A stretch of 64,000 nt of DNA. Origin: Micromonospora sp. M71_S20. Its GTDB lineage: Bacteria; Actinomycetota; Actinomycetes; Mycobacteriales; Micromonosporaceae. A program made the position numbers and the translations under genes. Under the pieces are notes generated by a model, which was not told where the DNA came from, did not search any database, and saw nothing but the letters and a program-made list of their open reading frames with translations. The first letter of the stretch is position 1. Every line of letters begins with the position of its first letter. The stretch covers positions 620,001-684,000 of the forward strand of contig NZ_RCCV01000004.1 of assembly GCF_003664255.1 (NCBI RefSeq). Direction: 5' to 3'. This document shows positions 11,293-18,548 of the stretch, one piece after another.

Positions 11293-11321
11293 TTGACAAA
11301 GTTTGGAATCCAAACTTAATC
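11293..11321 (+). promoter_or_regulatory. Cellulase promoter with embedded palindromic operator
   Basis: TTGACA (11293-11298) and TTAATC (11316-11321) are 17 nt apart. The spacer is filled by a perfect 19-nt palindrome (11299-11317: AAGTTTGGA-A-TCCAAACTT). A repressor bound here would block the promoter; LacI- or ROK-family sugar-responsive repressors are the likely type for a glycoside hydrolase gene, which is an inference. No such regulator gene is adjacent. About 80 nt separate this site from the start codon. Confidence 0.7.
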
Positions 11322-11404
11322 TGCGGTTCGCGATCGGGTGCGGCCGCGTTCGTGGTGGCGCCTGCCGCGAGCCCGTCCCAGCGGCACCCCAGGCGAGGAG
11401 CGTC

Positions 11405-13534
11405 ATGGCCGAGATGCGAGGCACGACGAGAAGAACCCGATGGCGGCTGAGCCTGTTCACCAGCGCCCTCACCCTGCTGTTGGTGAGCCTCGGTCTGACG
11501 TTCGCGGTGAGCGCGCACGCGGCGGCCGGCTGCCGGGTGGCGTACTCGGCCAACCAGTGGCCCGGTGGCTTCACCGCGAACGTGGCCGTGACCAACCTCG
11601 GTGACCCCATCGACGGTTGGCGGCTGACCTGGACGTTCCCCTCCGGGCAGCGGGTGACCTCGGCGTGGAACGCCAACGTCACCTCCCTCGGCGCCGACGC
11701 CACCGCGACCGACGTCGGCTACAACGCCGCGATCGGCACCAACGCCACGGTGTCCTTCGGCTTCAACGGCTCGTGGTCGGGCGCCAACACCGCCCCCACG
11801 TCGTTCGCCCTCAACGGCGTCACCTGCACCGGCGACGTCGGCCCCACCACCGCCCCGCCGACCACTCCGCCACCCACCACCCCGCCCCCCACCACGCCGC
11901 CGCCGACCACCCCGCCGCCGGTCGGCGACCCGCTGGCCTACGTGGCCGCGATGCAGCCGGGCTGGAACCTCGGCAACACGTTCGACGCGGTCGGCAGCGA
12001 CGAGACGGCCTGGGGCAACCCGCGGGTCACCCAGGCGCAGCTGGACGCCATCCGAGCGCAGGGCTTCAACAGCATCCGGATCCCGGTCACCTGGAGCAAC
12101 CACCACGGCCCGGCGCCGGCGTACACCGTCGACCCGGCGTGGCTGAACCGGATCAAGGAGGTCGTCGGCTGGGCCCTGGACGACGGCTTCTACGTGATGA
12201 TCAACATTCACCACGACTCGTGGCAGTGGATCAATGAGATGCCGGCCGACCGGACCACTGTCCTCAACCGCTACAACGCGCTCTGGACCCAGATCGCGAC
12301 CGCGTTCCGGGACGCCTCGCCGAAGCTGCACTTCGAGAGCGTCAACGAGCCGCAGTTCGCCAACAGCTCCGGGGACGCCCAGAACGCCCAGCTGCTGCAC
12401 GAGCTGAACACGTCCTTCCACCGGATCGTGCGGGCCTCCGGCGGCAACAACGCCACCCGGATGCTCGTGCTGCCGACCCTGCACACCTCGTCGGAGCAGC
12501 CCCGCATCGACGAGCTGACGAGCACCTTCACCCAGCTGGGCGACCGCAACCTCATCGCCACCGTGCACTTCTACGGCTACTGGCCGTTCAGCGTGAACGT
12601 CGCCGGGGGCACCCGGTTCGACGCCACCACCCAGAAGGACCTGACCGACGCCTTCGACCGGGTGCACAACGCCTTCGTCGCCAAGGGCATCCCGGTGGTC
12701 ATCGGCGAGTACGGTCTGCTCGGCTTCGACCGGCACACCGGCACGATCCAGCAGGGCGAGAAGCTCAAGTTCTTCGAGTTCCTCGGCTGGTATGCGAAGA
12801 CCAGGCAGATCACCACCCAGCTCTGGGACAACGGGCAGCACTTCGACCGGCTCGGCTTCCGGTGGAAGGACCCGGAGCTGTTCGCGCAGATCAGGTCGAG
12901 CTGGACCGGCCGGTCCGGGACTGCCTCCGCCGACCAGGTGTACGTGCCGCGCACCGGCTCGATCACCGCCAGGTCGCTGACCCTGAACCCGAACGGCACC
13001 ACCTTCCAGGGGCTGTACCAGGGCGGCACCCCCCTCGTGCGGGGCACCGACTACACCGTGTCGGGCAACCAGCTCACACTCACCGCGAGCGCGCTGACCC
13101 GGTTGGTCGGCAGCCGGGCGTACGGCGTGAACGCCACCCTGCACGCGCGGTTCTCCGCCGGGGTGCCGTGGCGGGTCGACGTGGTCACCTACGACCCGCC
13201 GGTGCTGTCGAACGCGACCGGGAACACCACCTCGTTCGCCGTGCCGACCCAGTTCCGGGGTGACCAGCTCGCCACCATGGAGGCGAAGTACGCCGACGGC
13301 AGCAACGCCGGCCCGCACGACTGGACGTCGTTCAAGGAGTTCGACGTTGCCTTCGCCCCCGACTACACCGGCAACCGCATCACGTTGACCGACACCTTCT
13401 TCGGCGAGGTCGACGACGGCGCCCGGGTGACGCTCACCTTCCACTTCTGGAGCGGCACGACCGTCACCTACCACGTCACGAAGTCGGGCAGCGGCGTCAC
13501 GGGCGTCACCGCCGGCGCCGCCCGGGTGGGCTGA
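11405..13534 (+). CDS. Secreted GH5 endoglucanase with CBM2, X2-like and CBM46-like modules
   Basis: A 709-residue exported beta-1,4-glucanase. A signal peptide with an Arg-rich N region (TRRTRWRLSLFTSALTLLLV, cleavage near AHA-AA at about residue 40) is followed by a CBM2 (CRVAYSANQWPGGFTANV, to about 137), a Pro-Thr linker of TTPPP repeats, a GH5 catalytic domain (about 170-520; GWNLGNTFDAVG, acid/base Glu in SVNEPQF near 313, nucleophile Glu in VIGEYGLLGF near 434), an Ig-like X2 module (about 530-610) and a C-terminal CBM46-like module. The GH5-X2-CBM46 order is known from endoglucanases active on beta-glucan and xyloglucan. ATG 11405 follows GAGGAG; the longer frame upstream overlaps the promoter. 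Confidence 0.92.
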   Translation: MAEMRGTTRRTRWRLSLFTSALTLLLVSLGLTFAVSAHAAAGCRVAYSANQWPGGFTANVAVTNLGDPIDGWRLTWTFPSGQRVTSAWNANVTSLGADATATDVGYNAAIGTNATVSFGFNGSWSGANTAPTSFALNGVTCTGDVGPTTAPPTTPPPTTPPPTTPPPTTPPPVGDPLAYVAAMQPGWNLGNTFDAVGSDETAWGNPRVTQAQLDAIRAQGFNSIRIPVTWSNHHGPAPAYTVDPAWLNRIKEVVGWALDDGFYVMINIHHDSWQWINEMPADRTTVLNRYNALWTQIATAFRDASPKLHFESVNEPQFANSSGDAQNAQLLHELNTSFHRIVRASGGNNATRMLVLPTLHTSSEQPRIDELTSTFTQLGDRNLIATVHFYGYWPFSVNVAGGTRFDATTQKDLTDAFDRVHNAFVAKGIPVVIGEYGLLGFDRHTGTIQQGEKLKFFEFLGWYAKTRQITTQLWDNGQHFDRLGFRWKDPELFAQIRSSWTGRSGTASADQVYVPRTGSITARSLTLNPNGTTFQGLYQGGTPLVRGTDYTVSGNQLTLTASALTRLVGSRAYGVNATLHARFSAGVPWRVDVVTYDPPVLSNATGNTTSFAVPTQFRGDQLATMEAKYADGSNAGPHDWTSFKEFDVAFAPDYTGNRITLTDTFFGEVDDGARVTLTFHFWSGTTVTYHVTKSGSGVTGVTAGAARVG

Positions 13535-13555
13535 CCCGACGGCGGTGTCCACCGT

Positions 13556-13599
13556 GCGGAACGGGCCGTGACCGTCAGCGGCGTCACGGCCCGTTCCGC
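13556..13599. terminator. Bidirectional terminator between convergent genes
   Basis: Perfect 17-bp inverted repeat (13556-13572 with 13583-13599), 10-nt loop, between the cellulase stop and the 3' end of the convergent MFS gene. Confidence 0.8.
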
Positions 13600-13612
13600 G
13601 TACCCGACGGGA

Positions 13613-14887
13613 TCATCCGCTGCGGTCCGCGCCGCCCGCCGTCGAGCCGGTGGCGTGGGCGCGGTCGGGGTCGCTGAAGGTGCTGACGCCGGGGACCAGC
13701 AGCGTGACGGCGCTGGCCGCGGCGGTCAGGGCGGCCGCCGCGACGAGGGTGGGCTGGATCCCGAACGCCGCGACCGCCGGCCCGGTGAGGGCGTAACCGA
13801 CCGGCAGCAGGGCGAAGGCGCTGAGCTGGTCCAGGGCGAGGGTCTTGCCGAGCACCTCGGCGGGGATCTCGCGTTGCAGGGCGGAGAGCCAGGAGATGAA
13901 GTAGATCTCCACGACGAATCCGCCGAGGGCGAAGCAGAGCGCCGTGACCGGTAGCGGCAGGGCGAAGGCGAGGCTGGCGGGCAGGGCGGCGTAGGTGGTG
14001 AGGGCGAGCATGCTGACCGTGCCGGGCCGTCGGGGCCGCCACCGGCCGGCCAGCGCGATGGCCGGGAGGGCGCCGGCGGCGGCAGCCGCGAGGACGAGCC
14101 CGTAGGCGAGTTCGCCGCCGAGGCGGTCCGCGGCGATCAGCGGCAGGAGCGTCAGGCTGGGCGCGGTGCCGGCGAAGAGTTGGACCGCGACGGCAGCCAT
14201 GACGGCGGCGACCCAGGGGCGACGCCGGACGGTGGCGATGCCGGCCGCGGCGTCGGCCAGGATGCTGGTCCGGGCCCGGTTGTCGGCGGCGACGTCGCGT
14301 ACGCCCAGCACCGCGAGGGCGCCGGTCGCGAACAGCAGGGCCGCCAGGCCCAGCGCGGCGTGGATGCCGATGGCGGTGACGATCGCGGCGCCGGCGAGCG
14401 CCCCGAGGAGGGTCGCGGAGCGCTGCACGGCGGAGACCATGGCGTTGCCGCGTTCCAGCAGGCCGGCGGGGAGCAGCGCCGGGATCAACGACCGCATGGC
14501 CGGCCGGGACAGGGACTCGGCCACGCCGGAGAGCGCGGTGACGATGCCGAGCGCGGCCAGGGGCAGGTCGTCGAGGGCGAGCAGCGTGCCGAGGACGATG
14601 GCGGTGCGCATCAGGTCGGCGGTGAACAGGATCCGGGGCCGGGAGACGCGGTCGGCGAGGATGCCGCCGGCGAGCAGGCAGACCACCAGGGCGATGGCCC
14701 GCCCGGCGAGGATGACGGCGATGGTGCCGGCACCGGCCCCGAGTTGTACGGCGTACAGCGCGAAGGCGACCGGCAGGATCTGGTCGGCGACGGCCCCGGC
14801 GGACTGGCTGGCCCACACCCGCAGGAACCGCGGATGCTGACTCAGCTTCTGCGCGGCGGCGGTGGCGGGGCTGGCGGATGCGCTCAT
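13613..14887 (-). CDS. MFS exporter of the peptide/SagB locus
   Basis: A 424-residue major-facilitator transporter with about twelve hydrophobic segments and the loop motif GGILADRVSRPRIL between helices 2 and 3. It resembles MFS_3-type drug exporters. The ATG at 14887 (MSASASPATAAAQ) overlaps the stop of the 47-codon ORF at 14884-15027 by ATGA and has no ribosome binding site of its own, consistent with translational coupling. A longer reading frame to 15133 adds a Pro/Arg-rich stretch overlapping the dehydrogenase and is rejected. By context it would export the modified peptide; a substrate cannot be read from sequence. Confidence 0.85.
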   Translation of the reverse strand: MSASASPATAAAQKLSQHPRFLRVWASQSAGAVADQILPVAFALYAVQLGAGAGTIAVILAGRAIALVVCLLAGGILADRVSRPRILFTADLMRTAIVLGTLLALDDLPLAALGIVTALSGVAESLSRPAMRSLIPALLPAGLLERGNAMVSAVQRSATLLGALAGAAIVTAIGIHAALGLAALLFATGALAVLGVRDVAADNRARTSILADAAAGIATVRRRPWVAAVMAAVAVQLFAGTAPSLTLLPLIAADRLGGELAYGLVLAAAAAGALPAIALAGRWRPRRPGTVSMLALTTYAALPASLAFALPLPVTALCFALGGFVVEIYFISWLSALQREIPAEVLGKTLALDQLSAFALLPVGYALTGPAVAAFGIQPTLVAAAALTAAASAVTLLVPGVSTFSDPDRAHATGSTAGGADRSG

Positions 14888-15027
14888 GGCGTGCGGCGCG
14901 TCCGGCGGTGGCCGGTGGCCGGCGCGCCGACGAGGGACGCCGGGCTGGTGGCGCGGCCGGGCGGGACCCCGCGGCTGGCGGTGCCGGACGCCTCGGTGGG
15001 GACGCCGGTGCGACCGGTCGGGCTCAT
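14884..15027 (-). CDS. Candidate 47-residue ORF bridging the dehydrogenase and exporter genes
   Basis: ATG 15027 overlaps the dehydrogenase stop (15024-15026) and the ORF's own stop (14884-14886) overlaps the exporter's ATG at 14887, so it fills the 136-nt gap exactly with overlaps at both ends. Third codon positions are about 95 percent G/C. The product starts MSPTGRTGVPTEASGTASRG and ends TGHRRTRRTP; it is low-complexity Gly/Pro/Thr/Ala/Arg with no motif or membrane segment. It may be a real small protein, or serve only to couple translation across the gap. I do not recognise it. Confidence 0.4.
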   Translation of the reverse strand: MSPTGRTGVPTEASGTASRGVPPGRATSPASLVGAPATGHRRTRRTP

Positions 15028-16175
15028 CCGAGCTGTTCCCGGCCGGTGGGCGGGTCGGCCGGTGACCGGTGCGCGCTGGCGGCCAGGCGCGCCGGCGGTG
15101 GGTATCCCGGCCCGGTGGGGCCGGTGCCGTCATCGGGCGCGGGATTGCCGGCGGAGAGCAGGTAGGTGGCGAACTCGTGGTCGGGATCCACGCCGAGCAT
15201 CGCCTCCACGCCGCTGTCGTGGAACGCCACGGTCTGGAACGGCGCCAGGCCGAGCGCGGTGCAGGTCAGCGCGAAGGTCTGGCCGTAGTGGCCGGCGTCG
15301 AACATCCACAGCCGGTAGGCCCGGGGGTGCCGGTACTTCCAGGACAGGCGGGCGGCGACGGTGGTGGTGAGGCAGGTGAAGGCCCCCTGGTAGGAGGGTT
15401 CCTGCTCGTAGGCCAGGGCGGCGATGCGCTCGCGGTCGACGGTGGCGTCGAGGAGTTCCAGGCGGTGCACCTCGGGCGCGTAGTGGTAGAGGCCGGCCGG
15501 GACGCCGGTGACGTCGTAGACGGCCACGTAGCACTCGACCTCGTGCCGGCCACCGGCGGAGGCGCTGATGCGTCCCTGCTGCGGGCCGAACGCGCCGCCG
15601 TCGAGGAATCGCTGGGGCGCGAAGGTGCAGGACAGCACGGTGGCGAGCGCGTCGATGCCGACCGGGGTGCCGGCGAACGCGCGGTGGGTGCGCCGGGCGG
15701 CGAACACCTCCTCGACGGGCGTACGCAGCGGCAGGGTGCGTCGGGGAAGGTGCACCGCCGGGGCGTCCGGATACCGCTTGAACGGCGCCGGAGGTGCACC
15801 GTCGGCCGCGATCTGCGTGGCGGTGGCGTCGCGTTGCGGCGAATCCACGAGGTAGTTGGCGTCGCGCGCCTCGGTGTGCATGCGGGACGCGATGGGGCCC
15901 CAGTGCTGCCAGACGGGCGGGGTGCCGGCGTCGTCGGTGTCGGCGACGAGGATGCCGGCGTCGCGGAGCTTGTGGACCGCCTGGGTGGCGGCGTCGGCGG
16001 CCTCGCCTGGGAACTGGGCGGCGATCTCGTCGACGTCGGTGAAGTCGTCCAACCTCTGCAGCAGGTTCAGCAGGTCGGGGGTGACCCGCAGCCACCGGCG
16101 TTGACCGGGCAGGGCGACCATCAGCGCGTCGCTGTCCCAGCGGCAGACGAGCTGGTCGCGGCGACGTACCCGCAT
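15024..16175 (-). CDS. SagB-type FMN-dependent peptide-maturation dehydrogenase
   Basis: A 383-residue nitroreductase-fold protein. The N-terminal 85 residues (MRVRRRDQLVCRWDSDALMV, then PDLLNLLQRLDDFTDVDEIA) look like a winged-helix, PqqD-like peptide-recognition region. The C-terminal part is the SagB/ThcOx domain: AARRTHRAFAGTPVGIDAL near the FMN phosphate site, GRISASAGGRHEVECYVAVY, GLYHYAPEVHRLELL and FDAGHYGQTFALTCTALGL. SagB enzymes oxidise azolines to azoles in RiPPs, but no YcaO cyclodehydratase is nearby, so the reaction here is open. ATG 16175 follows AAAGGG at 7 nt. A 20-residue peptide gene lies just upstream on the same strand and an exporter downstream. Confidence 0.85.
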   Translation of the reverse strand: MRVRRRDQLVCRWDSDALMVALPGQRRWLRVTPDLLNLLQRLDDFTDVDEIAAQFPGEAADAATQAVHKLRDAGILVADTDDAGTPPVWQHWGPIASRMHTEARDANYLVDSPQRDATATQIAADGAPPAPFKRYPDAPAVHLPRRTLPLRTPVEEVFAARRTHRAFAGTPVGIDALATVLSCTFAPQRFLDGGAFGPQQGRISASAGGRHEVECYVAVYDVTGVPAGLYHYAPEVHRLELLDATVDRERIAALAYEQEPSYQGAFTCLTTTVAARLSWKYRHPRAYRLWMFDAGHYGQTFALTCTALGLAPFQTVAFHDSGVEAMLGVDPDHEFATYLLSAGNPAPDDGTGPTGPGYPPPARLAASAHRSPADPPTGREQLG

Positions 16176-16214
16176 TCCGATGCCCTTTCGACGACGAAGC
16201 ACGACAGACGGAAT

Positions 16215-16244
16215 GGTGCCGGACCCGCATGCGGGTCCGGCACC
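16215..16244 (-). terminator. Perfect 30-nt hairpin between peptide and dehydrogenase genes
   Basis: Two exact 15-nt arms with no spacer (loop formed by the central bases), 7 nt after the peptide stop and 40 nt before the dehydrogenase start. Partial termination or mRNA stabilisation at such a site is common in RiPP operons and yields more precursor than enzyme. Its role here is inferred. Confidence 0.7.
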
Positions 16245-16251
16245 GGGCGCG

Positions 16252-16314
16252 TCAGACGGCCCCGTGGTTCAGCACAACTTCGTTCGTCTCGACGATCACG
16301 ATGTCGAAGGCCAT
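16252..16314 (-). CDS. Candidate 20-residue RiPP precursor peptide
   Basis: ATG 16314 follows an almost ideal ribosome binding site (GAGAGGAGGT) at 6-7 nt. The peptide is MAFDIVIVETNEVVLNHGAV, too short for ordinary gene calling. It is acidic at its centre, rich in Ile/Val, and has no Cys, Ser or aromatic residue except Phe3; Thr10, two Asn and the His-Gly near the end are the likely chemical handles. There is no double-Gly leader site, and the usual long leader is missing. The frame continues upstream but with Arg/Pro/Ser-rich sequence unlike a gene. Position directly before a SagB-type dehydrogenase and exporter makes a modified-peptide role likely. Confidence 0.65.
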   Translation of the reverse strand: MAFDIVIVETNEVVLNHGAV

Positions 16315-16403
16315 GGCGTGTACCTCCTCTCGGGCGCGGTGGACTCGTGCACCCCTGGACGGAACCGTCTCCGCTGCGTCCGAGACGGGCGTTCGGGGGA
16401 ACC

Positions 16404-16532
16404 TCAGTGCCGCGGCAACGCAGTCAGGATGCGGATCGGTCGGGCGGAGGAGGTAGGAAAGTCGACTGCGGCGAGCTTTCGGAGGCCCCGGAAGAGAAAT
16501 TCGGAAACATTCTCCGAGCGGCGCACCGTCAC
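16404..16532 (-). CDS. Weak candidate 42-residue ORF upstream of the peptide gene
   Basis: GTG 16532 follows GAGGGGAG at 5 nt. The product (MTVRRSENVSEFLFRGLRKL at the start, TALPRH at the end) is basic with one amphipathic helix. Third-position GC is only about 75 percent, lower than the neighbours, which argues against a well-adapted gene. Same strand as the peptide gene, 89 nt upstream of it. It could be a leader, a small regulator or chance. Confidence 0.25.
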   Translation of the reverse strand: MTVRRSENVSEFLFRGLRKLAAVDFPTSSARPIRILTALPRH

Positions 16533-17172
16533 GACAACTCCCCTCATCCGTTCCCGCTTGCGGCAATAGAGAAGGTAGCGAATGCGTCGACCTCCTGCCA
16601 AGGGGTCGGCGGTCGCTCTGCCACCGTCTTACAGCGAGAATCAATGGAGATGCGAGGCGACCTCCAGGGCCGGCAGCGACCGGGGCGCCGGCGTTCGCGG
16701 CCGGGGCGACGGGACCGCCGAGCCGCGGTCGGGTGCCCTGATCCGGCGTGCCGGATCAGGGCACCCGACGCGAGCGTCCGCGCAGGTGGCGCCCTCGTTC
16801 CGGGCGAAGTCGATCCCGCTGACGAGCGCTCGCCGGGGCGTGCCGCCGGACCTCGGCCGGGTTCGGCGTGCCGCCGCGCGGGCGGTTGGTCAGGGCGCTG
16901 TGGTGGTCCTTCGCCTTGGGCGAGCGCTCCTTCGGGGTGGTGGGCCGAATCGCGGGTCCCCGGGCGGGCAAAGCCGACCGGCGGGAAGGGATTCCCCCTC
17001 GATGGGTCGCGGGTGGGCCATTCGTGCACGGCCTGGCGTATGGCCTCGGGTGGCCTTTGAGTATTCCCGTTCCTGCACGCCCGGCAGCGACTCCGTAACC
17101 GGTATGACGCATTCGGACGCGTCAAAGCATTGAACGGTCGAATGGCCGCCACGCGCCCTGGTCCGGCGCCGG
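16533..17172. other. 640-nt stretch without a convincing gene
   Basis: Several overlapping frames exist on both strands but all have Arg/Pro/Gly-rich products without recognisable domains or good ribosome binding sites. It contains the hairpin at 16730-16767. The part from about 16860 to 17130 has locally lower GC and sequence texture unlike the flanks, which may be a degraded gene or an interspersed repeat. The promoter for the peptide locus should lie at its left end. Confidence 0.5.
16730..16767. terminator. Long perfect hairpin in the intergenic region
   Basis: Eighteen-bp perfect arms (16730-16747 with 16750-16767) around a 2-nt centre. It may stop minus-strand transcripts from the MFS gene ending at 17173, or insulate the peptide locus. 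Confidence 0.6.
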
Positions 17173-18420
17173 TCACGCCGCAGTGCCCACGGTCGGCTGC
17201 GCGGGTTCGCCGACCGGCGTCCTCGTGCCCGTGCGGAGGAGCAGGAGCGGGGTGGCCAGGAGCAGTACGCCGGCGACGCCGATCGCGGCGCGTACCCCGG
17301 CGACCGCGGCGAGGACGCCCCACAGCGCGGTCAGCACCGCGATCGCCCCGGTGCCCGTGACGTTCCAGGCGACCAGTACGCGGCCGATCCTCTCGGCCGG
17401 TACGCGCTCGAGTCGCCCGGTCGCGAACAGCGGATTGAACACACCCATGCAGGTGATCAGCGCCAGCTCGACGGCGATCACCAGGACGACGCCGGCCGTG
17501 CCCGACATGACGAAGAACAGGCCGACCGGCCACACCGCGCGCAGCGCGCCCGAGACCAGCAGGACCCGGCGGCGTCCGTGCCGGGCCGCCAGCCGCGGGG
17601 CGAGCTGGGCGCCGATGAAGCCGCCGACGCAGGGGAGCCCGAACGCCAGGCCGTACTGCCAGGCGGGCCAGCCCAGGTCGCCCAGGAGCAGCACGGCCAA
17701 CAGCGGCTCGGTCGCCATGATCAGCGCGTTGACGGTTACGGTGTTCGCGAACATCGGGCGCAGCTCACGGTCGGCGAGGATGAACCGCCACCCCGCCACC
17801 AGGTCCGCGCCGCGCAGCCGGGTCGCCGTCCGGTGCGCCGGGCGCGGCTCGTGCTCACGGATCATGCCGATCGCGAGCGCCGACAGCAGGAAGCCGACCG
17901 CGTTGGCGATGACGGTGACGACGGGCCCCAGCAGACTGACGGCGGCCCCGCCCAGGGTCGGCCCCACGGCGGTGGCCGTCCAGGTGGTCGACTCGAAGCG
18001 TCCGTTGGCGACCAGCAACTGCTCGGGGCGCACGACGGACTTGACGAAGGCCCCGCTCGCGGAACTGAACGCGATGTTCGCCGCCGCACCCAGCACGGAG
18101 ACGACCAGCAACTGGGTGTAGCTCAGCACCCCGAGTCCGAACGCGACCGGGATGCTCAGCAGAGCCGCGAACCGGACGACGTCCGTGGCGACCATGACGG
18201 GCTTCCGGCGCTGCCGCTCGACCCACGGGCCAAGCGGGAGGGCCAGCACCGCACCCACCGCCAGGCCCGCCGCGGCCAGGGCGGAGACCGCGGCCGGGCC
18301 GGCGTCGAGCACCTGGATCGCGATCAGCGGGAACGCCCCGAACCCCAGCCAGGTGCCCACGGTGCTCGCCGCGTACGCCGACCACAACCACCCGAACGAC
18401 CGTCCCAACCGCTGCGGCAC
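17173..18420 (-). CDS. MFS transporter, divergent from LysR
   Basis: A 415-residue major-facilitator protein of the MFS_3 (enterobactin-exporter/macrolide efflux-like) type with about twelve membrane helices; GTWLGFGAFPLIAIQVL in helix 1 and the loop GPWVERQRRKPVMVATD are typical. GTG 18420 has GGGGAGGGG about seven bases upstream; the N-terminal extension to 18516 is rejected. It shares a 130-nt divergent promoter region with a LysR gene, which usually means LysR control. Drug or metabolite efflux is the likely role; the substrate is unknown and it is not obviously tied to the peptide locus. Confidence 0.85.
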   Translation of the reverse strand: MPQRLGRSFGWLWSAYAASTVGTWLGFGAFPLIAIQVLDAGPAAVSALAAAGLAVGAVLALPLGPWVERQRRKPVMVATDVVRFAALLSIPVAFGLGVLSYTQLLVVSVLGAAANIAFSSASGAFVKSVVRPEQLLVANGRFESTTWTATAVGPTLGGAAVSLLGPVVTVIANAVGFLLSALAIGMIREHEPRPAHRTATRLRGADLVAGWRFILADRELRPMFANTVTVNALIMATEPLLAVLLLGDLGWPAWQYGLAFGLPCVGGFIGAQLAPRLAARHGRRRVLLVSGALRAVWPVGLFFVMSGTAGVVLVIAVELALITCMGVFNPLFATGRLERVPAERIGRVLVAWNVTGTGAIAVLTALWGVLAAVAGVRAAIGVAGVLLLATPLLLLRTGTRTPVGEPAQPTVGTAA

Positions 18421-18513
18421 GATGCTGCCCCTCCCCGTCACAACCGATCGTTGACGGCAGGGATTCGACCAGGGCGGGTGAGCTGGCGTCCAACAACGGA
18501 CGTGCCGGCGAGC

Positions 18514-18541
18514 CACAACCGACGTTTGTGGGTCGTACGAT
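18514..18541. promoter_or_regulatory. LysR operator and leaderless LysR promoter
   Basis: CACAA-N7-TTGTG (18514-18530) is an inverted repeat of LysR T-N11-A character, and TACGAT (18536-18541) lies 7 nt before the GTG of the LysR gene. A related CAAC-N5-GTTG element lies at 18441-18453, close to the MFS start. Together they suggest one regulator controls both directions. Confidence 0.5.
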
Positions 18542-18548
18542 CCCGGGC

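Noticed and set aside
14888..15133. N-terminal extension of the MFS exporter reading frame
   Set aside because: The extra 82 residues are Pro/Arg-rich, precede the first membrane helix and overlap the end of the dehydrogenase gene; ATG 14887 fits the overlap with the small ORF.
13613..16314. Thiazole/oxazole-modified microcin (TOMM) locus
   Set aside because: A SagB-type enzyme is present but there is no YcaO cyclodehydratase, and the candidate peptide has no Cys or Ser.
16252..16644. A 130-residue protein instead of the 20-residue peptide
   Set aside because: The extra N-terminal sequence is Arg/Pro/Ser-rich and unlike a gene, while an ideal ribosome binding site directly precedes the internal ATG at 16314.
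16868..17098. Small plus-strand ORF in the intergenic region
   Set aside because: It has no ribosome binding site, unusual composition and competing frames on both strands; kept only as part of the unexplained region.
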